64,000 bases of DNA, from positions 1 through 64,000 of the forward strand of contig CAJTEE010000002.1 in NCBI GenBank assembly GCA_910575275.1, given 5' to 3'. The stretch is from Lachnospiraceae bacterium (lineage in GTDB: Bacteria; Bacillota; Clostridia; Lachnospirales; Lachnospiraceae). The notes under the pieces are model-generated. The model was not told the DNA's origin. It worked only from the letters and a program-made list of their open reading frames with translations, and did no database searches. Positions 9,426 to 18,400 of this stretch are shown one piece after another; the stretch's first letter is position 1, and the number at the start of each line of letters is the position of its first letter. Both the position numbers and the translations under genes were made by a program.

Positions 9426-9961
9426 AGGAAGAAAAAGAAAAAATGATCCGTTTTATTGACAGCCATTATAACCCCCTGTTTTATATCCCGGACGGAGGGA
9501 ATGTAGTGCTGACCTATTCGGACGGGGAGAAGGCAGTCCGGCCCTGCAAATTTTTGGATGAATATCATACCCAGGTGGGTTACAACGTGTACCATATCTG
9601 CCAGTTTGCCGAGCTGATGGAGCAAAACGGGACCTCCTATGAGCCGGAAAAGCCCATGCCCCTTCCCAGGCTGTGTTACAGCACGCTGCCTGCCACGGGA
9701 GAGTTGATTCTGCTCATTCAGGGAGAAAAGGGCTATCGGAAATGCGAATATTCCGTGCCTCATCGGAAGCAGAATGAAATGACAGCGGCACAGGAAAACC
9801 GACGCATGGGCGTGACGCCCCAGCAGGCGGCGGCCATGATGGGAGGAGCCATGCGGGGCTGGTCTACCCCTGCGGCACGGACCAGCAGCTATGACTTAAA
9901 AGGAAATCCGGCCGCTCCGATAGGGGAAAAGGCGCTAAAGCATAAGGAGGAGGCGCGTTAA
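9422..9961 (+). CDS. Conserved hypothetical protein of the conjugative element
   Basis: A 179-residue soluble protein overlapping topB by 4 bases and ending 264 bases before the ArdC-like gene. It has an aromatic/acidic N-terminal domain (IRFIDSHYNPLFYIPDGGNVVLTY..., residues 8-115) and a glutamine/alanine-rich C-terminal tail with QQAAAMMGGAMRGWSTPAA. I do not recognise a named domain; position and translational overlap indicate a real operon gene. Confidence 0.75.
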   Translation: MKEEKEKMIRFIDSHYNPLFYIPDGGNVVLTYSDGEKAVRPCKFLDEYHTQVGYNVYHICQFAELMEQNGTSYEPEKPMPLPRLCYSTLPATGELILLIQGEKGYRKCEYSVPHRKQNEMTAAQENRRMGVTPQQAAAMMGGAMRGWSTPAARTSSYDLKGNPAAPIGEKALKHKEEAR

Positions 9962-9962
9962 G

Positions 9963-10121
9963 ATTATCCAGACGCAGGAACGGGAAAATACCTATACCGT
10001 GCTGAAAGTCTGCGCCCTGATCCGAGAGCCGTACAGCGAACAGCGCCACGCTACCACCAGGGAACGGGCAAAAACGGCGGGTATTAGGCCCCCGAACCGG
10101 GATGCAGGCTTCAAACCATAA
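9963..10121 (+). pseudogene. Start-less small ORF remnant after the topB operon
   Basis: An open frame beginning IIQTQERENTYTVLKVCALI and closing at TAA (10,119-10,121) follows the preceding stop directly. It sits at good distance from AAGGAGGAGG (9944-9953) but has no ATG, GTG or TTG start; GTT AAG ATT stands where a start would be expected. The composition looks like protein. Either it uses a non-standard start (ATT at 9963) or the start codon has been lost. Identity unknown. Confidence 0.4.
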
Positions 10122-10137
10122 AATAACACGAATTGCG

Positions 10138-10178
10138 CCCCGGTACAGGAATGTCCTTTCTGTGTCGGGGTGTTTTTT
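10138..10178 (+). terminator. Rho-independent terminator before the ardC-like gene
   Basis: CCCCG (10,138-10,142) and ACAGGA pair with TCC..TCTGT and CGGGG (10,155-10,170). A TGTTTTTTCTTT run follows, so the topB operon appears to end here and the next gene to have its own promoter. Confidence 0.7.
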
Positions 10179-10225
10179 CTTTGGAACCTATGAGCTATTT
10201 TGAAGCCGGAAAAGGAGTCGCCATA

Positions 10226-12175
10226 ATGGTAAATCAGAAACAAAGCAAAAAGGAAAAGCTGCAGGAGATCACTGCGGGTATTGAGCGGGGAATCAAGGAG
10301 CTGTTTGAAAGTGATAAATATGCGAATTATCTCCGCACCATGTCGCGGTTTCCCAGATATTCCACGAATAATATTATGCTGATTCATATGCAGATGCCCC
10401 ATGCCAGCCTGGTAGCCGGGTACAGCAAGTGGAAGAACCAGTTTGGCCGCCATGTGAAAAAAGGGGCGCAAAGCATTAAGATCATCGCCCCGACTCCGTT
10501 CGAGAAAAAGGTGGAGAAAATCAAACGAGACCCGGATACCAAGGCACCGATACTGGATCAGGATGGAAAAGCCATACTGGAAGAAAAAGAGATACAGATC
10601 CCCATGTTCAAGGTTGTATCCGTTTTTGACGTGTCCCAGACAGAGGGAAAGCCTCTGCCCCAGATTGCGAGCGATTTAAAAGGGGACGTACAGAATTATG
10701 AGATTTTCATGGAGGCCCTGCGGCGATCCTCCCCGGTTCCCCTGCAGGTAGCTCCGATCCGGGACAACGCGGACGGCTTTTTCAATGCGGATACCCAGAG
10801 CATTACCATCCGGGAAGGGATGAGCGAGGTACAGACAGTTTCTGCCGCTGTCCATGAGATCACACATGCCAAGCTCCACAATTATGAGAAGGGGTGCCTT
10901 ACCGCCGCAAAGGAGGGCGAAACGAAGGATCCGCCTAAGCCCAAAGATCGGAGAACCGAGGAGGTGGAGGCCGAGAGCGTCTCCTACTCGGTCTGCCAGT
11001 ATTACGGCATCGAGACCGGGGCAAACAGCTTCGGTTATATCGTCAGCTGGAGCAAGGGGAAGGAGCTGCCGGAGCTAAAAGCCAGCCTGGATACGATCAA
11101 CAGGACAGCTAGGAGCCTGATCCATGACATTGATACGCACTTTGCCAAAATCTGCAAAGAGCGGGGAATCGGCCTGGATGTGCAATCGGAACAGACGGTT
11201 CAGGAGCAGGAGGGACATTTTGACCGGGAGGATTCTGTAAGGAAGGACACCTTGCTGGATCAGTACCCCATGCCGGATGCAGGCCGTAATCCGGAAGAAC
11301 CGGGCACTGGCCGCGGCTATCTGGACGAAGATATGCTGCCCCTCTCCAAAGATCGGGCCATGGAACTTCTGGAACAGGATTTTACCATCTATGCCGTTGG
11401 GGGCGGAGGCAGCGCGGAAATGGTTTTTGACCGGGAGGATCTGGAGGAACGGCCCGCAGGGGTGATGTTCACGGTTCCCCGTGAGGAATGGGAACAGAGC
11501 AAAGAGTTTGACAAACAGGTGCAAGACCGTCTGAACCGCCAGGAGGAACGGGAGGCAGCTTTCCTGGAACATAGCGGGGACTGCTTTGCCATCTACCAGG
11601 TCAAAGACGAGGATTCCCAGGGAGTGCGCTATATGGGAATGGACTGGCTGGAATCGAAGGGACTGGCCGTGGAACGTGCCAACTATGACCTGATCTATAC
11701 CGGGCAGCTTTCTGTAGATAATGACGGCGGCCCGGCCCGGCAACTGGAATCTTTGTATGAACAGTTTAATATCCGCCATCCGGCAGACTATCACAGTCCC
11801 TCTTTAAGCGTCAGTGACATCATTGCCGTAAAGCAAAACGGCATGTTATCCTGCCATTACTGTGATAGCTTCGGTTTCCGGGAGCTGACCGGCTTTCTTG
11901 AAAGAGAGAACCCACTAAAAAATGCAGAATTGCAGGTTAAAAACGATTACGGGATGACTGACGGGCTTATCAGCAATGACCCAAAAGAGCCTACAGTTGC
12001 CGAGATGGAACGGCAGGCCCTCTCTGGCCAGTCCATTTCCCTGATGACCCTGGCTGAAGCCATACACCGGGAGAACCGGGAAAAGAAAAAATCAGTTGTA
12101 GAACAGCTTAAAAACCAGCCCAGACAGGAGCATAAAAAGGCAGCGCCAAAAAGAAGCGCAGAAAGAGAGATCTGA
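10226..12175 (+). CDS. ArdC-type antirestriction/metallopeptidase protein with YodL and DUF4316 domains
   Basis: A 649-residue multidomain protein. Residues 1-110 are an ArdC N-terminal ssDNA-binding-like domain (YLRTMSRFPRYSTNNIMLI ... GYSKWKNQFGRHVKKGAQSIKI). A zincin motif HEITH follows near residue 209. A YodL-type segment lies around residues 370-440 and a DUF4316-type segment around 450-545 (CFAIYQVKDED..GVRYMGMDWLE). ArdC proteins protect incoming single strands during conjugation; the role of the C-terminal domains is unknown. The ATG at 10,226 has AAAGGAG at 10,211-10,217; an upstream in-frame start at 10,133 lies inside the terminator and is rejected. Confidence 0.85.
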   Translation: MVNQKQSKKEKLQEITAGIERGIKELFESDKYANYLRTMSRFPRYSTNNIMLIHMQMPHASLVAGYSKWKNQFGRHVKKGAQSIKIIAPTPFEKKVEKIKRDPDTKAPILDQDGKAILEEKEIQIPMFKVVSVFDVSQTEGKPLPQIASDLKGDVQNYEIFMEALRRSSPVPLQVAPIRDNADGFFNADTQSITIREGMSEVQTVSAAVHEITHAKLHNYEKGCLTAAKEGETKDPPKPKDRRTEEVEAESVSYSVCQYYGIETGANSFGYIVSWSKGKELPELKASLDTINRTARSLIHDIDTHFAKICKERGIGLDVQSEQTVQEQEGHFDREDSVRKDTLLDQYPMPDAGRNPEEPGTGRGYLDEDMLPLSKDRAMELLEQDFTIYAVGGGGSAEMVFDREDLEERPAGVMFTVPREEWEQSKEFDKQVQDRLNRQEEREAAFLEHSGDCFAIYQVKDEDSQGVRYMGMDWLESKGLAVERANYDLIYTGQLSVDNDGGPARQLESLYEQFNIRHPADYHSPSLSVSDIIAVKQNGMLSCHYCDSFGFRELTGFLERENPLKNAELQVKNDYGMTDGLISNDPKEPTVAEMERQALSGQSISLMTLAEAIHRENREKKKSVVEQLKNQPRQEHKKAAPKRSAEREI

Positions 12176-12176
12176 T

Positions 12177-12413
12177 ATGGGAAACTTTACATTTGACGAA
12201 GCAAACCTGATGTGCATTTACAATACCGGGACAAAGGAGGGCCTTATGGAGGCGCTTAGAGAGATGCGCGGCTATCTGGAGTCGGACGAGGCAGAGCTTC
12301 TTGCCCTTACGGATTCCACGCTGGAAAAGCTCTCTCGCATGAGCGAGGCGGAGTTTGCGGCTTTGGAGCTGTGCCCGGATTTTAATGAAAAGGAGGCTGC
12401 GGATGCCGAGTAA
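12177..12413 (+). CDS. TTRAP family transposon-transfer assisting protein
   Basis: A 78-residue acidic protein (MGNFTFDEANLMCIYNTGT..., then REMRGYLESDEAELLALTDSTLEKL), matching the transposon-transfer assisting protein family of CTn elements. It starts one base after the ArdC-like stop and overlaps the giant helicase gene by 11 bases, so all three are probably co-translated. Biochemical function unknown. Confidence 0.85.
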   Translation: MGNFTFDEANLMCIYNTGTKEGLMEALREMRGYLESDEAELLALTDSTLEKLSRMSEAEFAALELCPDFNEKEAADAE

Positions 12414-15400
12414 ACTACAGAACTATACAGCGATGGCCGAGTATGAGGCGTCCCGTCTGACCAGCAGTTTCCAGCAATGGACAGCGTTTCTTACCACAGC
12501 CTCCCGCCTGTATAAATATCCCTTCCCGGAGCAGCTCATGATCTTTGCCCAGCGGCCCGATGCCACGGCCTGTGCAGACTATGACCTCTGGAACAAGACC
12601 ATGCGACGGTATGTGCGGCGCGGCTCCAAAGGGATCGCGCTCATTGATGACAGCGGGGACAGGCCGAGGCTCCGTTATGTCTTTGATGTTTCCGACACCG
12701 GAGGCCGTGAAAACGCCCGCCGTCTCCAGCTCTGGCAGTACCGGCCGGAGCATGAAGCGCTGGTCACGGAGGCACTGGAAAATGTCTACGGGATTTCCGG
12801 CGCGTCCGGCCTTGCCGACCAGTTGGAGAAGGTGGCCGCCCGTCTTGTAGACGAATACTGGCAGGAACACCGGCGTGATCTGATGGACATCGTTGACGGC
12901 AGCTTTCTGGAGGAGTATGATGACCTTAATATTGAAATCGCTTTTAAGAGCGCGGCAACGGCCAGCATTACCTTTTCCCTGATGTCCCGCTGCGGCATGG
13001 AGCCGGAAAACTACTTTGAGCATGAGGATTTTCTAAGTATCTTTGATTTCAATACCCCCGTCGTTGTCAATGCCCTTGGCACGGCGGTCAGCCAGTCAAG
13101 CGGCCAGGTGCTGCGGCAGATTGGTGTAACCATCAAGCACTACGACTATGAAAGGAGCATGGCAAATGAGCGAACTGACTTACACGCAGAGAGGAGACTA
13201 TCTGTTCCCGAACCTGGTATTGGAGAAGACGGAAACAACGCAGCCCCTGGGCAAATACGGCAGGATGCGGAAAACCTATCTGAAGGAACACCGCCCGATC
13301 CTTTACAACAACCTTCTGCTTTCCGGGAAACTGACAGAACATCTGGCCGAGATCGACACGGCAGCGAACCGGAGGCTGGAACAGCTCATACCGGAGCTGA
13401 CGAAAACAGCGGGCGTGACGGAAAGTCTGAAAGCCGCCGATCCGATGAAGTGGGTGGGACTGGCCAACAACTGCAAGGCACAGGCCGAGGAAATGATCCA
13501 GACGGAACTTATATACAACTGACCCTGCCGTTGTTCCCCTCCGAGCAGGAACAGATCAGAGCGATTGACGAAGCAGAGAGTGTGAAAATGCCCTCTGCTT
13601 TTTCTATGCCCGAAAACGATGGAAAGACACCGCAGGAGACGGAAAAACCGGTACATGAAACGGCGGAGCAGACACCAATTTTGGGGACTGTAAAGCAGAC
13701 ACCAATCCCGGAGACCGTAGAGCCGACACTCACCCCGGAGACAGCAAAGCAAACATCCGCTTTAGAGACGCCGAGACAGACTTCGGCCCTGGAAACCGTA
13801 GAGCCGGCATCGCCCCCATCAGCTCCCACACCGGAAAACACACAATCTTCCGACTCGCAGGCGGCCATTGACGCCGCCCTCCAGGAATGGAACGGCAGCC
13901 TTGCCAACAAACAGGCAGTGGCCTATTACATGAAAACCCATGCCCGCGATAAGGACACGGCGGCATGGCTGAGAAAGGAATACGGCGATGACCTCCCGGC
14001 CTTTCCGGTTCCTGAAGCCGGTACAGACTTGCCATGGCCCAGGGTACAGCGCCGGATTGCCCAGCTTATCAAGGAAGAATGCTTTATCACTCCAGAAGAA
14101 GAATCACAGATCGGACAGGATTGGGAAAACCGCTACGTTGTCATGGAAAGCCAGGATTCCTACATGGAACCGGGGCGCGGCGCCTATGTGGTCTGGGATA
14201 ATCTGAACCAGGAATGTGTCTTTGGAGATAACAACCGGATCAGGTCATTTTATGATGAAGCCTCCGCTATGGAATTTATGCGGGAGCTGGAACGCCAGGA
14301 AAAGGCCCCGCCCGATCTGTCCGGCCAGACTATGACCCGCCAGGGAGATACCATTACCATTGGGAACGGTGAAGCGGTCACCCATGAGATCGACCTTACT
14401 GTGACGGACGAGGAATGGGAACAGGTCAAAGAGGCGATACCGGAAAGCCCTGCGCCTCCGGCCACGGCCTGTGATCCCCTTGCCTCGGCTTACCAGATGG
14501 GCGATACGGTCTATCTGGATGATAAACCCTTTACGATCATGGAGGTAGGGATGTTCGATATTCATTTGAACGACCCTTCCCTGCGTTTCCCTGTTTCCAG
14601 AGCAGAGGGAAAAGAACAGTTTGAGCGGCTGCTGCGGCAAGATTCCCGCAATGGCCATATCACCGAGTTTTTGCCTGCCAGCCTGAAAGGAATCAATGAC
14701 GATCTGCGGGAGGTGCTGACTGCGGGCCTGCTCACCGGGCAGGACAAAGAATATATTTCCGGATGGATCCGCTCCGGGGAAGGCAATACCCGGATTGCAA
14801 AACGTCTTTCCGAGACCTTTGCGGGCCGCGCCGAGACCATGGAGCTTATGACCGGCGAACCGGCTGACTATTTTACTTCCAATACCGGCATAGAGGTAGA
14901 AATACACGATAAGTTTTCTTCCCGACGTTCTGCGTCCTGGGGACAGATCGCGCCGGTTCTCCGTGCTTTGTACCAGCAGGAGCTTGACGGATTTTCCCAT
15001 GAGCCGGTGCAGAGGGAGGGAACCCGCCTGGAAGGGGAACCGTCCTACCAGGTGGGGGACAAAGTGATCCTTCCCTATCCTTTCTGGGAAATCTCCGGCA
15101 CGATAGGGTATATTGGCGAGGTGGATGTGCGGATTGACACTGGCCCCTATGTCTGGAGCCATGAGATGGTCAACCGGGAACAGTTCGAGGAATTTCTGCG
15201 CCGGGACGGGCGAAATGCACATCTGTTCCAGCCCTCTGTCCCGGAACAGGCACAGACGGAGATCACGGCGGAGCCTGTGACCCTCTATCCGGGGGATAAA
15301 AACAACCTGCCCTATGATATTGTGGCGGAGCGGCTCCATATCGAGGAACCGGAGCATATGCTGCTCGAACCGACCACACCGGCTCCGGCCACTGAAAATT

Positions 15401-18400
15401 TCCGCATTACGGATGACGCTCTGGGGGAAGGAAACTTAAAGAGCAAATTCCGCATGAATATGGAGGCAATCCGTACTTTGCAGGCGATTGAAGCGGAAGG
15501 CCGCAGCGCTACCGCCGCCGAGCAGGAAACCCTATCCCGCTATGTAGGCTGGGGAAGTATGCCAGATGCTTTTGATGAAAATAAAACCACCTGGGCAAAA
15601 GAATATGCAGAGCTGAAAAGCATACTGTCCCCGGAAGAATACGCATTGGCCCGCTCGTCTACGTTAAATGCCCACTATACAACCCCGGCTGTGATCAAGG
15701 CCATCTATGAAGCGGTGGAAAACATGGGCTTTACGACCGGGAATATCCTGGAACCCTCCTGCGGGATCGGAAACTTTTTCGGGCTTGTGCCGGAAAGCAT
15801 GGCAGCCTCCCGCCTTTATGGTGTGGAGCTGGATTCGGTCAGCGGGCGTATTGCCAGACAGCTCTATCCGAAAGCAAACATTGAAATCAATGGTTTTGAA
15901 AAAACGCAATATCCGGATGGTTTTTTTGACCTGGCAGTTGGAAATGTCCCCTTCGGGAACTATAAACTGATCGACCGGCAGTATGAGCGGGAAAATTTCC
16001 TGATCCACGATTACTTTTTTGCAAAGACCATGGATAAAGTCCGTGCTGGCGGCCTGATTGCCTTTATCACGTCCAACGGGATCAGCGGCGGCACGCTGGA
16101 TAAGAAGGATTCGCGGGCGCGGCGTTATATGGCCCAGAGATGTGACCTTTTAGGGGCTGTCCGTCTGCCAAACACCACTTTCCGGGCCAACGCCGGTACG
16201 GATATTGCGGTAGACATTGTGTTCCTCCAAAAGAGGGAGGTTCCCCGGCTGCCCGGTGAACCGCTGCCGGAATGGGTGGAAACGGACACGCTGCTGGAAA
16301 ACGAATTTGTAGGAGGCGATGGCCGGGCGCGTCATGACCATGTTACCCTGAACCGCTATTATCAGGAACACCCGGAAATGGTGCTGGGGAACCTGGATAT
16401 TGTGACCGGCCCCTTCGGGCCGCAGTTAGTATGCAATCCCATAGAAGGGGCTGTTTTATCGGAGCAGCTCCGTGAAGCCCTGTCCCATATCAAAGGACAG
16501 TACCAGGAGGCCCGGCTGCAGGAGCTTCGTGAGGGGGAGGAAATTGACACTTCCATTCCCGCTGACCCCAATGTGAAAAATTTCTCCTATGCCATTGTGG
16601 ATGGGGAAGTTTACTTCCGGGAGAACAGCCGCATGGTAAAGCCGGACTTGAACGCTACCGCTATGGAGCGGGTAAAAGGTCTGATGGAGCTTAGGGACTG
16701 TGTACAGCAACTGATCGCTTACCAGATGGATAACTACACGGACGATGTGATCCTCCGCCAGCAGACAAAATTAAACCGCCTCTATGACGCTTTTTCAGAG
16801 AAATACGGCCTGATCAACAGCCGGGGAAATGCCCTGGCCTTTGCCGATGACAGCTCTTATTACCTGCTCTGCTCCTTGGAAGTGCTGGACGAGGAAGGCC
16901 AGTTTGAGCGCAAGGCGGATATGTTCAGCAAACGTACCATCAAGCAGCATACCGCCGTTACCAGCGTGGACACCGCCAGCGAAGCACTGTCCGTCTCAAT
17001 CTCGGAGAAAGCGTGCGTGGACATGGAATATATGTCGGTTCTGACCGGGAAGGACGAGGAAACTCTGGCGGCGGAGCTGCGGGGCGTGGTATTTTTAGAT
17101 TTCACGCCGGAATCGGGCGGCCCTCACATTTACCGCACCGCCGATGATTTTCTTTCCGGCAATGTTCGGGAGAAGCTCCATAAATACCAGCGGATCATGG
17201 AAGGGATGGCCCCGGACGATCCCCTCTATATGACGGTCAAGACCAATGTGGAGGCATTACAGGCAGCACAGCCTAAAGACCTGGACGCTTCGGAGATTGA
17301 TGTGCGCCTGGGGGCGACCTGGGTAGATAAAGAATACGTCCAGCAATTCATGTATGAGTTGTTGGACACGCCCTATAATTTAAAATCTATGATCGAGGTC
17401 AACTATTCCTCCTTCACCGCTGAATGGAACATCACCGGCAAAAATGCGGTCTCTTATAATAACATCGCCGCCTATACCACCTACGGGACAGAGCGGGCCA
17501 ACGCCTATCGTATCTTAGAGGACAGTCTGAATCTCCGAGACGTGCGGATTTATGACACGGAACATGACCCGGACGGAAAAGAGCGCCGTGTCCTCAACCA
17601 GAAAGAGACCACACTGGCCCAGCAGAAACAGCAGGCCATCAAGGAGGCGTTTCAGGACTGGATCTGGCGAGACCCGTATCGCAGGCAGACTTTGGTTCAG
17701 AAATATAATGAGTTGTTCAATGCCAACCGGCTCCGAGAATATGACGGGAGCCATATCACTTTTGGCGGCATTAACCCAGAGATCCGCCTGCGGCCCCACC
17801 AGCTTAACGCCATCGCCCACGTCCTTTACGGCGGCAACACGCTTTTAGCCCATGAAGTGGGCGCGGGCAAGACTTTTGAGATGGTAGCCGCCGCCATGGA
17901 GAGCAAGCGTCTGGGCCTGTGCCATAAATCCCTCTTTGTGGTGCCGAACCATCTGACGGAGCAGTGGGCCTCTGAATTTCTGCGGCTCTATCCAAGCGCC
18001 AATATCCTTGTGGCAACCAAAAAGGATTTTGAGACCCGGAACCGGAAAAAATTCTGCTCTCGTATCTCCACCGGCGACTATGACGCGGTGATTATCGGAC
18101 ACAGCCAGTTTGAGCGTATTCCCGTATCTGTGGAGCGGCAGGAACGGCTTTTGCAAGAGCAGATCTGGGAGATCGAAGACGGGCTTGCGGAGCTGAAAAA
18201 CAGCCGTGCGGAGAATTTCACCATCAAGCAGCTTGAAAAGACAAAGAAATCCTTAGAGGCCCGACTGGATAAGCTGCACAAGAATGAAAGGAAGGATGAT
18301 GTTGTTACCTTTGAGCAGTTGGGCGTTGACCGTCTTTTTGTGGACGAGGCCCACAGCTATAAGAACCTTTTTTTATACACGAAATTGCGGAATGTAGCGG

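Noticed and set aside
14245-15357. A 370-codon minus-strand open frame opposite the giant helicase gene
   Set aside because: It mirrors a GC-rich plus-strand coding frame with intact domains, has no ribosome site and shows no family pattern.
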